Shown piece after piece: positions 8,585 to 17,904 of a stretch of DNA of 31,183 nucleotides (the stretch's first letter is position 1; each line of letters begins with the position of its first letter). The notes under the pieces were generated by a model. It worked only from the letters and a program-made list of their open reading frames with translations, was not told the origin of the DNA and ran no database searches. The translations under genes and the position numbers were made by a program. This DNA comes from a virus: positions 1 through 31,183 of the IMG/VR virus record IMGVR_UViG_3300020156_000440. One strand, written 5' to 3'.

Positions 8585-9004
8585 ATGTACGGCCCCATCG
8601 ACTGGGCGCAGCTCGCGCCCCTGCTCGCCGCCCTGCAAGGACAAGGGCAACTGGAGGGCATGCCGAGCGCGGCGGACATGCCCGCGATGCCGACGGCGCC
8701 GTCTCCGGCCGCGCCCGCGACGCCGGCGCCGCAACCGTCCTGGCCGGGGATGGCGCCGTACACCGGCAGCGCCACCGCGGCGGCCGGCATGCCGGCCGGG
8801 CAGCCGCGCGACGTCAAGCGCTACGGGTTCGGCGGGGAGCACGCGTGGTTCGGCGGGTTCGGCGGGCAGCCCTACGGCTTGGCGTCGATCATCGCCGGGC
8901 AGCAGGCGGGCCAGCCGCGGCAGACCGCCGCGCCGAGCTTCGACAGCCTTGTGGAACTCATGCGGCGGGGCAACACCGCACCCGACATCGCGGGGGGCGC
9001 GTGA
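8585..9004 (+). CDS. Pro/Ala/Met/Gly-rich structural-module protein
   Basis: A 139-residue low-complexity protein rich in Pro, Ala, Gly and Met, with an aromatic/Gly stretch (YGFGGEHAWFGGFGGQPYG, about 80-98). No family recognised. It lies between the adaptor and the tailspike and overlaps the next gene by TGATG. Its composition resembles the short Met/Gly/Pro-rich protein at 15663-16214, so both may be virion-associated. Confidence 0.55.
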   Translation: MYGPIDWAQLAPLLAALQGQGQLEGMPSAADMPAMPTAPSPAAPATPAPQPSWPGMAPYTGSATAAAGMPAGQPRDVKRYGFGGEHAWFGGFGGQPYGLASIIAGQQAGQPRQTAAPSFDSLVELMRRGNTAPDIAGGA

Positions 9005-9156
9005 TGGGCGCGGTGTGGGAAGAGACGACGGACGCCGTGCCCGGCACGGACTGGGATGGCGGGGAGACCGCGTGGGACGCCGAGACGGACGGCAACGTCG
9101 GGCATACCCTCTGGGATCCCACCCCCGTAACCACCACCTGGACCGAGGTTGAGTGA
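9004..9156 (+). CDS. Small acidic Trp/Thr/Asp-rich protein
   Basis: A 50-residue acidic protein with repeated W-D/E-T motifs (VWEETTDAVPGTDWDGGETAWDAETDG). It is coupled on both sides by TGATG overlaps. Unknown; the repeated Trp-Asp pattern suggests a small trimer-like tail component or linker to the tailspike encoded next. Confidence 0.5.
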   Translation: MGAVWEETTDAVPGTDWDGGETAWDAETDGNVGHTLWDPTPVTTTWTEVE

Positions 9157-11309
9157 TGGCCAGCACGATCGATACCAGCGGCATCGACGCGACCAAGCCC
9201 AGCGCCACGGCGGCCACCACGGCGAGCGTCCGCGACAACTTCAGCGCGATCAAAACGCAGCTCGGGAATGCGAAGACGGATGTCGAGGCGTTGCAGGCCG
9301 GCAAGCTGGACGCCTCGGCGGTGTCCGCGTTCGGCCTGACGCTCATCGACGATGCAGACGCCGCCGCCGCCCGCTCCACGCTCGGCGCGCTGGCGACGAA
9401 CGGCGACGGCTCGGCGGTGACGGTGACCGCGACGGGGGGCACGGCGGCTCGAAGCGTGGCCCAGCGGTTCGGCGTGGTGCTGGAACTGGAAGACTTCGGC
9501 GCGGACGCGACGGGAACCAATGACGTGGCTTCCGCCCTGGAGGCCGCGTACGCCGCACTGCCCGCCGCTGGCGGCGCGCTGCGTCTGCGTCGCGGCAGCT
9601 ACAAGCTCGCCACCGCCGTTTCGCTCGGGGGCAAGCCCTTCGCGCTGATCGGCGATGGCACGGGCGTCACCAACCTCTCGCAGACGCACACCGGTACCGG
9701 CATCACCATCACGCAGACGAGCCTGCTGCACGAGACGATCATCGAGGGCATCGAGTTCACGGCGGCGAACCCGGCGGCGCCGTGCGCCCGTGCCCTCGAC
9801 ATCGCGTATCCGGCTGCGGCCAGCTTCGGGTTCCGCACCGCGACCGTGCGCGTCTGCACCTTCACCTCGGCGCCCGCCCAGTTCGACGGCGGCGCCTACA
9901 GCTACACGAACGGCGTGCGCCTGGAGAACTGCTGGAACGCCGAGGTGCGGGACAACCTGATGTTCGGGCGTCCTTACACCACGCTGGCCGAGATGACCGA
10001 CGGCGCGTTCATCGAGTTCCTCGGCTGGTGCATGGACACCAAGGTGCACGGCAACCGCGCGCACTACGTCGGCACGTTCCTGAAGCTGTCCGGGTACTGG
10101 GAGGGCTGCTCCTTCCACAGCAACACCGGCGTCGGCGTCGGGTACGGGATCTGGAACGACCCCAGCGACGTGGACAACCCGGTCCACAACGGCTACCGGG
10201 GCTTCAGCCTGTGGGTCGACGCCACCCACATGAACGCCGTGCACGCCGCCGTCGAGCTGGACGGCGTCAAGGAGGTCTACCTCACCAACCCCGATTTCCA
10301 GAAGTACACGCCCTCCGACGGTGTGCCGGCCTCGACGTGGTACGGCGTCAATGGCATCGGCCTGTCCGGTCTTCGGATGTTTGGCGGCTACGTCGAAGGC
10401 GGCGGGGCCGGAACGACGCGGACCGGCGTCAGCATCACCAACGGCACGGTGTCGTCGGGAGACAACCTGATCCTCGGCACCCGCTTCGGCAACTGCGACG
10501 ACCATGCGGTGTACCTGGGCGTCAACGTGACCCGCACGCTGGTGGACGATTGCATCAGCGTCGTGGCGAACCTGCATGCGAACAACTTCACCGACGCCTC
10601 GGGGATGGGCACCAACCTCATGCGCTGGCAACGGGACAACAAGACCGCCTGCCACACGGACCACATCTTTGCCGGCGCGGCCGGGCAGCCGCTCTACCAG
10701 ATCGGCAACGTCACCAATGCCGTGAATTACGCGCTGGAGATGCCGGCCGTCGCCGGCACCTCGCCGCGCACGGACATGACGGGCACCGACGCGAACATTG
10801 GGCGCGAGATGCGCCTGAAGGGCGTGGCGGGGTTCCAGATCACCACGCATGGCGGCGCCAGCACGGCGTTTCGGGTGCAGCCCAAGACGACGCCGACGAG
10901 CTGGCTGGACATCACGCAGGGCGACGCCTCGGCCAACCCCAAGCTGTCTCCAGCCGGCGCGGCCACCCACATCGGCGTGGCCTACGAAAGCAAAGGCGGC
11001 GGCGGCCACACCTTCTTCGGGTGGACCGGCGGCAGCACGCTGTTGAACGTCCTGCCCACCCCGGCCACCGGTGCCTCGAATTATTTCGAGCTGGCGCCGC
11101 AGAACATGGGCGTGTCGCCCGAGCTGCGCGTCCGGGGCGTCGATACGGACATCAACATGATCGCCAGCCCGAAGGGCTCGGGCGTGTTCGGCGTGTCCTA
11201 CGCCAGCGCCGCCGCCGGCACGCCGGGCAGCTTCACCGCCGACCGGGTGCTGACGCTCCTGGCCGGCGGAACGGTCGTCTACATCCCCTGCCGCACCTCG
11301 ACATGGTGA
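9156..11309 (+). CDS. Tailspike / receptor-binding protein with a pectate-lyase-like beta-helix
   Basis: A 717-residue protein. The first ~50 residues (TTASVRDNFSAIKTQLGNAK) resemble N-terminal virion-binding parts of tail fibres. From about residue 110 (LEDFGADATGTNDV) it shows the usual entry to a right-handed parallel beta-helix of the pectate lyase superfamily, which continues to about 500. The C-terminus (SFTADRVLTLLAGGTVVYIPC) is a trimerisation-type cap seen on phage fibres. It should bind, and perhaps cleave, a surface polysaccharide of the host. Catalytic residues cannot be assigned from sequence alone. ATG 9156 is preferred over GTG 9153 because of the TGATG overlap. Confidence 0.82.
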   Translation: MASTIDTSGIDATKPSATAATTASVRDNFSAIKTQLGNAKTDVEALQAGKLDASAVSAFGLTLIDDADAAAARSTLGALATNGDGSAVTVTATGGTAARSVAQRFGVVLELEDFGADATGTNDVASALEAAYAALPAAGGALRLRRGSYKLATAVSLGGKPFALIGDGTGVTNLSQTHTGTGITITQTSLLHETIIEGIEFTAANPAAPCARALDIAYPAAASFGFRTATVRVCTFTSAPAQFDGGAYSYTNGVRLENCWNAEVRDNLMFGRPYTTLAEMTDGAFIEFLGWCMDTKVHGNRAHYVGTFLKLSGYWEGCSFHSNTGVGVGYGIWNDPSDVDNPVHNGYRGFSLWVDATHMNAVHAAVELDGVKEVYLTNPDFQKYTPSDGVPASTWYGVNGIGLSGLRMFGGYVEGGGAGTTRTGVSITNGTVSSGDNLILGTRFGNCDDHAVYLGVNVTRTLVDDCISVVANLHANNFTDASGMGTNLMRWQRDNKTACHTDHIFAGAAGQPLYQIGNVTNAVNYALEMPAVAGTSPRTDMTGTDANIGREMRLKGVAGFQITTHGGASTAFRVQPKTTPTSWLDITQGDASANPKLSPAGAATHIGVAYESKGGGGHTFFGWTGGSTLLNVLPTPATGASNYFELAPQNMGVSPELRVRGVDTDINMIASPKGSGVFGVSYASAAAGTPGSFTADRVLTLLAGGTVVYIPCRTSTW

Positions 11310-11313
11310 TCCA

Positions 11314-11508
11314 ATGAACCCCGTAATCGAAGAAGCCGTCGCCATGGTCGCCGCACACGTCCGGCGCACGCTGGAACTGTCTGTCGAACTCCATCAGGAG
11401 CGCGCCGCCACGGCGCTCTTGCGCGAGCAGATCGCCGCGCGCCCGGCCGGTCATGATCGCGATGCGGCCCTTGCCGAGCGGGACGCGCTCGAAGCCCCGG
11501 CGGGCTGA
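11314..11508 (+). CDS. Small helical protein
   Basis: A 64-residue protein, almost entirely predicted helix (AVAMVAAHVRRTLELSVELHQERAATALL split by charged residues), with a coiled-coil pattern. Four bases after the tailspike gene and six before the next. Unknown role; in such a place it may be a tail chaperone or a small structural part. Confidence 0.45.
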   Translation: MNPVIEEAVAMVAAHVRRTLELSVELHQERAATALLREQIAARPAGHDRDAALAERDALEAPAG

Positions 11509-11514
11509 CACGCC

Positions 11515-12951
11515 ATGGCCGCGCCCATCATCAGCATCCGTGCCGGCCGCGAGACGGAGAGCGGCCTGTTCAAGGGCGTGCACCCGCTCGACACGCCGCT
11601 GTGGCGGGACGGGCAGAACGTGCTGTTCCGCGACGGCGGACCGGAGAAGATCCCCGGTTGGGCGTCCGTGCTGACCAGCGCCGCGGCCGGCGTCATCCGG
11701 GGCATGGACGCATTGCAGGACGAGGCGGCCGTTCAGCGGCTGTTCTACGGCGACCAGTCCAAGCTGTATCAGTGGGCGGCCGGCGTCGAGAGCGAGGTGG
11801 GCTCGGGCTTCACCGGCTACGAGGACGAGGCCAGCACGCACCCGGCGTCGTCCTGGTCGTTCACCCGCTTCGGCAACTGGATGCTTGCCAGCAACGGCAA
11901 GGACGTGCCGCAGATCTGGAAGGCCACCGGCAGCTTCACGGCGCTGGGCGGCGTCACGTTCACCACGGCGGAAATCCTGCTGCGCCGGGGGCCGCACATC
12001 CTGGCCTTCAACACCTCGAACGGCGCGAGCTGGTACGAATGGAGCGACGAGGACAACCCGGAGACCTGGACGCCGGAAAGCACGAACGCCGCCGGCAACC
12101 AGCCCATCCGCGACATGGACGGAGACATCAAGGCGGCGGTGCTGTTCGGCGAGCAAATCGCGGTCCTGGGCAAGAACCAGTTGTTCCTGGTGCAGTACAC
12201 CGGAGCGCCGTTCTACTTCCCCTATCGCCCGGCGCTGGAAGGGATCGGGGCCGTCGGCAAGATGGCCGTGGTCGCGGCCAACCGGATCCTCTACGGCTTC
12301 GGCCCGAACGGCATCTGGCAGACGGACGGCGTGCAGTTCCAGTACATCGACACGTTGGCCCTGCGGCAGTACATCAAGGACACGGCGGACGCCTCGCAAC
12401 TCTCCAAGGTGGCGGCCACCTACGATGCGGCGACGGAAAGCGTCCTGTGGTCGATCCCGACCAGCGGCACCGGCGAGAACACGGTAACCGTCGCGTACCG
12501 GATCCCCACGGGGGCATGGAGCGTCTACACCTTCGGCCGGACGTGCTGGGTCCCCCAGCTCGGCGTGTTCGACCAGCCGTTCGCCGCCGGCACGGACGGC
12601 AAGATCCACGCGCACAACGAAGGGGTGGACGCCGGCACCGCGGCCCTGGACGCCTGGGTGCGCAGCAAGCCGTTCGCGGCGGGTGACGCGCGGACCTGGA
12701 CCTACATCGCCGACGTGGCGCTCCAGATGCGCCGGGCCGCCGGCACCGTGCAGGTGCGCCTGGGCGGGCAGAAGCACCTGGACGACGCGATCGGCTGGAC
12801 CGCCTACAAGGATGTCGACGACGGGTTCGAACTGATCAACCTGCGCCGGTCCGGCCGCTTCATCACGGTGGAAATCCGCTCCAACGCCGTGGGCGGGGAC
12901 TTCGCCATGTCCGGCTTCGACCTCTACGGCAGCCAGGGGGGGCGGATCTGA
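11515..12951 (+). CDS. Tail hub / nozzle-like beta-propeller protein
   Basis: A 478-residue beta-rich protein. It opens with an RAGRETESGLFKG segment and LWRDGQNVLFRDGGPEKIPGW (residues 29-49, read in two parts), a start typical of podovirus tail hub proteins that play the role of P22 gp10 in closing the portal channel. Repeated Trp/Gly/Phe-rich strands (WMLASNGKDVPQIW, ILYGFGPNGIWQTDG) fit a propeller. It sits between tailspike and fibre genes. The specific P22 gp10 or T7 nozzle relationship is inferred from position and pattern. Confidence 0.65.
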   Translation: MAAPIISIRAGRETESGLFKGVHPLDTPLWRDGQNVLFRDGGPEKIPGWASVLTSAAAGVIRGMDALQDEAAVQRLFYGDQSKLYQWAAGVESEVGSGFTGYEDEASTHPASSWSFTRFGNWMLASNGKDVPQIWKATGSFTALGGVTFTTAEILLRRGPHILAFNTSNGASWYEWSDEDNPETWTPESTNAAGNQPIRDMDGDIKAAVLFGEQIAVLGKNQLFLVQYTGAPFYFPYRPALEGIGAVGKMAVVAANRILYGFGPNGIWQTDGVQFQYIDTLALRQYIKDTADASQLSKVAATYDAATESVLWSIPTSGTGENTVTVAYRIPTGAWSVYTFGRTCWVPQLGVFDQPFAAGTDGKIHAHNEGVDAGTAALDAWVRSKPFAAGDARTWTYIADVALQMRRAAGTVQVRLGGQKHLDDAIGWTAYKDVDDGFELINLRRSGRFITVEIRSNAVGGDFAMSGFDLYGSQGGRI

Positions 12952-13979
12952 TGTTCAACCAGCGCGGCGCGCCACCCCGGCCAGTCCGCGGCTACAGCGA
13001 GAGCGCCGAGGCCTACCTCGACCGGCTCGGGCCGTGGCTTGATCAGGTGGCCGGCGGTGGTGGCGGCGCGGCCGGGGTGCCCGACGTCTACGACACCTCG
13101 GGCCGGGTCATCTTCTCCGGTCGTGGCCTCTACGCCTACGCCGCCGACGGCTCGCTGCCGATCGCCCCGAACGTCGTGCAGATCGACACGCAGCACCTCG
13201 TCGATGCGGCCGTCGAACTGGCGAAACTCGATCAGAACCAGGTGGTGACATGCACGCCCAAGCTCATCGCCGGGGACATCGTCACCCTGTCGCTGCTGGC
13301 CGGCGACCTGGAGGCGGTCGAGGCCCGCATCAACAACCTGAGGGTCAACCGCGCGAACATCGCGAACGCCGCCATCGGATCGGCGCAAATCGAGGATCTG
13401 GCGGTGACGAACGCCAAGATCGCCGACCTTGCGGCCGACAAGATCACCGCCGGCACGCTGAACGCCGCTCTGATCACCGTGATCAACCTCAGCGCCGACA
13501 GCATCACCACCGGTACGCTGGTGGCCGACCGCATCGCCGCCGGGTCAATCACCACGGGCAAGGTCGCGTCGAACGCGATCACGCAAACCGCTCAGGGGTA
13601 CGTCGCGACCGGGAACGCGATCACCACGACGGAGGGGCTGGTGATGGATACCAGCCTGACCACCGTCGGCGGCCCGGTGATGGTCAGCGTCGGCTACGTG
13701 GCGTCGCTCCAGGCCGATGCCGGCTCGCAGATCGGCCACTTTCTGCGCCTTGCGCGGTACAACGGATCGTCGGAAACGAACCTCGTCGGGCCGAGCGCCC
13801 TTGTGGCGAACACGGCCCAAGACACCGCAGGCGACAACAGGTCCGTCAGCCTGACGATCATCGACACGCCGCCAGCCGGAACGTACGCGTACCGTGTCTA
13901 TCTCCAGGCGACCACCTCGCCGTACACCGTGTCGGACGCGTTTTACAAGTACATCAGCGTCGTGGAGCTGAAGCGATGA
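12951..13979 (+). CDS. Tail fibre-like protein with short beta-repeat stalk
   Basis: A 342-residue protein. A Gly-rich linker (residues 34-42) follows a short N-terminal helix. Residues about 135-205 are a run of short repeats (IANAAIGSAQI, LAVTNAKIADL, ADKITAGTLNA, ADSITTGTLVADRI), the pattern of triple-stranded fibre stalks and of tail tip protein C-termini. The last 130 residues look like a beta-sandwich head. It probably forms a trimeric fibre. Starts at TGATG and ends with an ATGA overlap. Confidence 0.65.
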   Translation: MFNQRGAPPRPVRGYSESAEAYLDRLGPWLDQVAGGGGGAAGVPDVYDTSGRVIFSGRGLYAYAADGSLPIAPNVVQIDTQHLVDAAVELAKLDQNQVVTCTPKLIAGDIVTLSLLAGDLEAVEARINNLRVNRANIANAAIGSAQIEDLAVTNAKIADLAADKITAGTLNAALITVINLSADSITTGTLVADRIAAGSITTGKVASNAITQTAQGYVATGNAITTTEGLVMDTSLTTVGGPVMVSVGYVASLQADAGSQIGHFLRLARYNGSSETNLVGPSALVANTAQDTAGDNRSVSLTIIDTPPAGTYAYRVYLQATTSPYTVSDAFYKYISVVELKR

Positions 13980-14155
13980 AGAAATTCGTCTTCTACGACA
14001 AAGGCACGGGGGAGATCGTGGGGCGCGGGCACTGCGCGCCCGAGCACTTCCCGCCCGGCAACACCTACGGCTTCGGCGTTGCGGAGGGCGAGGGCGACGC
14101 GGCCACGCACCGCGTCGACGTCACCACCACCCCGCCGGCGATCGTCCCGGCATGA
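13976..14155 (+). CDS. Small unknown protein after the fibre gene
   Basis: A 59-residue protein starting MKKFVFYDKGTGEIVGRG, a beta-hairpin-like opening common in small proteins next to phage fibre genes. It is ATGA-coupled on both sides. It may assist fibre assembly; no family recognised. Confidence 0.55.
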   Translation: MKKFVFYDKGTGEIVGRGHCAPEHFPPGNTYGFGVAEGEGDAATHRVDVTTTPPAIVPA

Positions 14156-14532
14156 CGCCCTTCATCGCGGAGTGGGCGCGCTGTCAGCCCTGGCTGGCCG
14201 CGGCGCTGGCTCGTGGCGGCGGCACGCACACGGTCGATGACGTGCTGAACGCCGTGCTCGCCGGCCGCATGCAGTTCTGGCCGGGTGAACGGTCGGTGCT
14301 GGTCACGGAGATCGTCACGTACCCGCGCCTCAAGGCGGTGCGCGTGTTCGCCGGCGGTGGCGAGGCGAACGCCGCCCTGGGCGAGATGCTGGCGCTGGAA
14401 CGCCATGTCGCCGACTTCGGCCGGGCGAACGGCTGCCAACGCATCGAAGGGTTTGGCCGGGAGGGTTGGGCGCGCGCGCTGCGCCGGCTCGGCTACGCCG
14501 ACACGCGCGTCTTCATGTGGCGCGCCCTGTAA
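14152..14532 (+). CDS. GNAT-like protein at the start of the ejection module
   Basis: A 126-residue protein with GNAT-like order: a helix, strands VLVTEIVTYPRLKAVRVF (about 47-64), a helix with LALERHVADFGRANGCQ, and GREGWARALRRLGYADTRVFMW at the end (about 101-122, read in two parts), the usual last helix-strand of the fold. Small GNAT-like proteins occur next to internal virion proteins in podoviruses. No clear acetyl-CoA loop (Q/RxxGxG/A) is seen, so it may be structural rather than enzymatic. Confidence 0.55.
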   Translation: MTPFIAEWARCQPWLAAALARGGGTHTVDDVLNAVLAGRMQFWPGERSVLVTEIVTYPRLKAVRVFAGGGEANAALGEMLALERHVADFGRANGCQRIEGFGREGWARALRRLGYADTRVFMWRAL

Positions 14533-14550
14533 CACAGAGGAGAACCTGCC

Positions 14551-15663
14551 ATGGGCGGCGGTGAACAGACGTCGACTTCCTCAACCGAGCTGCCGCCCCA
14601 CATCGTGGCGGCGCAGAAGGAGAACATCAACATCGGGAACGTGCTCGGCAACCGGCCCTACGTGCCGTACACCGAACAGCGCATCGCCGAGTTCACCCCG
14701 GACCAGGAGTCCGGCTTTTCCCTGGCCCGCGTGATGGCGGGCGGGCCGCAGCTCGGCATGGGACACGGCGTGGCGTCGGGCGTGGCGCAGTTCCAGCCCT
14801 CCATGGTGAGCGCCGGGCAGCTCAAGGACACCGACCTGAGCGTCTACATGAACCCGTACATCAGCAACGTGGTCGACACGTCGCTGAACGACCTGGACCG
14901 CGCCAACCAGATGGCGCTGCGCTCCGTGCAGTCGCAGGCATCGACGCAAGGCGCCTATGGCGGCGCCCGCATGGGGCTGGCGCAGGCGGAGACCAACCGG
15001 GGCATGCTGGACGCGGCGGCGCGCACCGCGGCGGGCCTGCGGTACCAGGGCTACAACGATGCCACGCAGAACGCGTTCCGCGACATCGACAACCGGATGA
15101 AGGCGGACCTGTCCAACCAGTCGGCCGGCCTCCAGGGCGCGCAACTGCGCCTGGGCGCGGCCGGACAGATGGCGCAGTCGGCGCTGGCCCGCCAGCAGCG
15201 CGACAGCAACAACGTGAACCTCCTGCTGGGCATCGGCGGCCAGCAGCAGCAGATGGACCAGAGCAACGTGGATCTGGCCTACCAGGACTTCCTGCGGCAG
15301 TTCCAGTACCCCATCGACATGCTGAACCTGCGCCAGAGCATGTTGCAGGGGCCGACCGGCAGCACGACGACCAGCACCGGTCCGGGCCAAGACTCGACCG
15401 GGCAGCTTCTCGGCTCGGCGATGATGGCCGCCGCCGTCGCCTTCTCCGATCGTCGCCTGAAGACGGACATCACGCCCGCCGGCACCGGCTCGCACGACCT
15501 CCCCGTCTACCGCTTCCGCTACCTGTGGGACGCGGCCGACGCGCCGCTGCGGACCGGGTTCATGGCCGACGAGGTGGAGCGCGTCATGCCCGACGCCGTG
15601 TTCGAGGTGTCCGGCTTCAAGGCCGTCGATTACGGCATGGTGCTCAACAGCGAGGAGGCGTGA
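14551..15663 (+). CDS. Virion protein with C-terminal S74 chaperone-like domain
   Basis: A 370-residue protein. Residues 1-280 are Gln/Ala-rich and helical (SVQSQASTQGAYGG, LARQQRDSNNVNLL), as in internal or ejected virion proteins. From residue 299 it has SDRRLKTDI, then YRFRYLW, GFMADEVERVMPDAV and VDYGMVLN: the peptidase S74 intramolecular chaperone pattern with the Ser299/Lys304 pair. This domain is best known on tail fibres and endosialidases, where it cuts itself off just before the Ser. Here it is short (72 residues) and lacks the C-terminal coiled coil. Cleavage is possible but unproven. Ribosome site GAGGAG lies 8 bases upstream. Confidence 0.7.
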   Translation: MGGGEQTSTSSTELPPHIVAAQKENINIGNVLGNRPYVPYTEQRIAEFTPDQESGFSLARVMAGGPQLGMGHGVASGVAQFQPSMVSAGQLKDTDLSVYMNPYISNVVDTSLNDLDRANQMALRSVQSQASTQGAYGGARMGLAQAETNRGMLDAAARTAAGLRYQGYNDATQNAFRDIDNRMKADLSNQSAGLQGAQLRLGAAGQMAQSALARQQRDSNNVNLLLGIGGQQQQMDQSNVDLAYQDFLRQFQYPIDMLNLRQSMLQGPTGSTTTSTGPGQDSTGQLLGSAMMAAAVAFSDRRLKTDITPAGTGSHDLPVYRFRYLWDAADAPLRTGFMADEVERVMPDAVFEVSGFKAVDYGMVLNSEEA

Positions 15664-16214
15664 TGTCCTTCGGATACCTTCCCTGGCTGATGCGGCAGGG
15701 GCAGCCGGCCACGGCCGCGGCGTCGCCAAGCCGCATGTTCAACCCGCTCGCGTGGCTCGGGCAGCAGGGCTACGGGGATCTCGTGCGCTCGCCCGAGGAG
15801 GCGCAGGCGCTCCTCGAAGCGCAGCTCGGCATGGGGCCGCGCATGCCGATGGGCATGGCGCCCAACCCGGAGATGGGCGGCGGTGCCGCGCGCGATGTGG
15901 GATTGCGCACGGTCGACGCGCTGGGGCCGCAGGGGAACGCGGTCAACTCGGCGTCGGCGGTCGCGGCCGGCGGGGTGCCCACGGGCCTGGACACGATGGC
16001 CGACGCCGTCGGCTGGGGCGGGCCGAACGGTGGCGGTGCCGCGGCGGGCGGCAACGCCATGATGGCCCTGCTGCCGCTGGCCATGAGCCTGTTCAGCAAG
16101 GGCAACGGCGAGGCGCCCCCGCCGCCGCCCACGGCGCCGCTGATCAATCTGGGCGGTGGCCAGCCGCTCGCCACGCTCATGTCGCTGACCCCGCCGATGC
16201 GGCGCCGGAGGTAG
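15663..16214 (+). CDS. Met/Gly/Ala-rich small virion protein candidate
   Basis: A 183-residue protein that begins MSFGYLPWLMRQGQ. It has a hydrophobic segment, AMMALLPLAMSLFSKG (about 131-146), that could be membrane-active, a Gly/Ala-rich middle and a basic end (PPMRRRR). Coupled by TGATG to the S74 protein and 7 bases ahead of the transglycosylase protein, so probably part of the DNA-ejection set. No family recognised. Confidence 0.55.
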   Translation: MSFGYLPWLMRQGQPATAAASPSRMFNPLAWLGQQGYGDLVRSPEEAQALLEAQLGMGPRMPMGMAPNPEMGGGAARDVGLRTVDALGPQGNAVNSASAVAAGGVPTGLDTMADAVGWGGPNGGGAAAGGNAMMALLPLAMSLFSKGNGEAPPPPPTAPLINLGGGQPLATLMSLTPPMRRRR

Positions 16215-16221
16215 GGCGGCC

Positions 16222-17904
16222 ATGCTCTACGAACCGTACGTGACCGCCGGTGCCCAGGCCACGGGCCTGACGCCGCTGCTGATCCGCGCCTTCATGCTGG
16301 GCGAGAGCAACGGGCGCAACGTCGCCGGCCCGACGACCCGGCATGGCTGGCGGGCGCAGGGGCCGATGCAGATGAGCCCCGACACCTTCGCCGAGGTGCG
16401 GGCGCGCCACCCGGATCTGGTGACGGGCGATATCACCGACCCGGCGGCCAACACCATGGCCGGCAGCCTCTACCTCAAGGAGCTGCGCGACCGGTTCGGC
16501 CCGGACCTGGAACTCAACACGCTCGCCTGGAACGCCGGGCCCGGCTACGCCGAGCGCTACCTGCGCGGCGAAGCCGACATGCCGGACCAGACGCGCGCGC
16601 TGTACGGCCGCATCACCAAACACCTTGCCGGCGGCGAACCGACCGCGCCGACGACGTCGCGGACCGTCGCCCTCCCGCCCCAGACGATGAACGGAGCCTC
16701 GCCCATGGACGCTTCCATGTACCCGCCGGTCGCCCTGATGCCGGGCCAACCCGCCGGCGCGCCGGCACCCTCCGCCCCGGCCGCCGACGGCGCGGCCGGC
16801 ATGTTCGGCATGGGCGGCAACGACATGTGGCTGCCCATGCTGATGGCGCTCGGCTCCGGGCTGATGCAGGGGCGCAACCTGGGCGACGGTCTGGCGAAGG
16901 GCGGGCAGGGCATCCTGCCGGCGATCATGGCGCAGGCGGAGTGGAAGCGGCAGCAGCGCCGCGACCAGCTCGAGGAACAGGCGCTGGGCATGAAGGCCGC
17001 CGACGCGCAGGCCAAGGCGCTCCAGCGCCAGCAGATGGAAGCGATGATCGCCAGCCTGCCGCCCGACCAGCAGGCCATCGCCCGCCTCGATCCGGGCGCC
17101 TTCGCCGCGGCGCGCGCCAAGAGCATGTTCGACGCGCCGTCCGGCATGCGCATGGGCCCCGACGGGCCGGAGTGGCTGCCCGGCTACATCGAGGGCCAGC
17201 AATCCATCCGCGCCGCCGGCCGGCCGCAAGTCAGCGTCCAGGTCAGCGGTGAGAAGAAGGGAGCGGAGAAGCTGTACACCGACGCGGCCGAAGGCTTCGC
17301 CGGGGCACAGGCGGCCGACCGCGCGGCCGACAAGAACGCCATGCTGTACAACCAGCTGGAAACCGCGCTGAACGAGTTCAAGCCGGGCGCCCTGGCCGAA
17401 TACCGGCTGAAGTTCGGCAAGGTGCTGAGCGATCTGGGCGTGCCGGTCGACTCCGCGCTGGACCAGGGCGAGCTGGCCAAGGCCATCGGCCGGCGCCTGG
17501 AACTGGTGGCGGCCGGCACCATGAAGGGGCAGGGGCAGATCACCGAGAACGAGCGCCTGATGCTCCGCGAGGCCCTGCCCAGCCTGACGACCACGCTGGA
17601 GGGCAACAAGCAGATCATGAACATGCTGCGGCGCCTGGACAGCTACGACAAGCAGGTGGCGCAGGCGTACCGCGACAACGCCAAGCGCAACGGTGGCATC
17701 GTCGACCCGGTCAGCGTGGCGGAGGACCTGGCGAAGCTCGGGCCGGCGCTGTCCGAGTCCGATTACGTCCTGCTCCAGGGCGGCAAGCGCGGCCCGGCGC
17801 CGGCCGGCCTGCCGCCGGTGGACCAGCGCCGCGTCGGTGACGTCTACGACACGCCGCGCGGCAAGGCGAAATGGATGGGCAACGGCTGGGAGTTGCAGCG
17901 ATGA
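16222..17904 (+). CDS. Ejection protein with N-terminal lytic transglycosylase (SLT) domain
   Basis: A 560-residue protein. Residues 15-115 form a lysozyme-like lytic transglycosylase domain: catalytic Glu28 in GESNGRN, GPMQM at 47-51, DPAANTMAGSLYLKELRD at 73-90 and AWNAGP at 102-107. The rest is a long helical part (about 220-540) with a Pro/Ala linker. Such fusions sit inside the head and, on infection, open a local hole in the peptidoglycan for the genome, like T7 gp16. It is followed, with ATGA overlap, by another large ejection candidate. Confidence 0.85.
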   Translation: MLYEPYVTAGAQATGLTPLLIRAFMLGESNGRNVAGPTTRHGWRAQGPMQMSPDTFAEVRARHPDLVTGDITDPAANTMAGSLYLKELRDRFGPDLELNTLAWNAGPGYAERYLRGEADMPDQTRALYGRITKHLAGGEPTAPTTSRTVALPPQTMNGASPMDASMYPPVALMPGQPAGAPAPSAPAADGAAGMFGMGGNDMWLPMLMALGSGLMQGRNLGDGLAKGGQGILPAIMAQAEWKRQQRRDQLEEQALGMKAADAQAKALQRQQMEAMIASLPPDQQAIARLDPGAFAAARAKSMFDAPSGMRMGPDGPEWLPGYIEGQQSIRAAGRPQVSVQVSGEKKGAEKLYTDAAEGFAGAQAADRAADKNAMLYNQLETALNEFKPGALAEYRLKFGKVLSDLGVPVDSALDQGELAKAIGRRLELVAAGTMKGQGQITENERLMLREALPSLTTTLEGNKQIMNMLRRLDSYDKQVAQAYRDNAKRNGGIVDPVSVAEDLAKLGPALSESDYVLLQGGKRGPAPAGLPPVDQRRVGDVYDTPRGKAKWMGNGWELQR

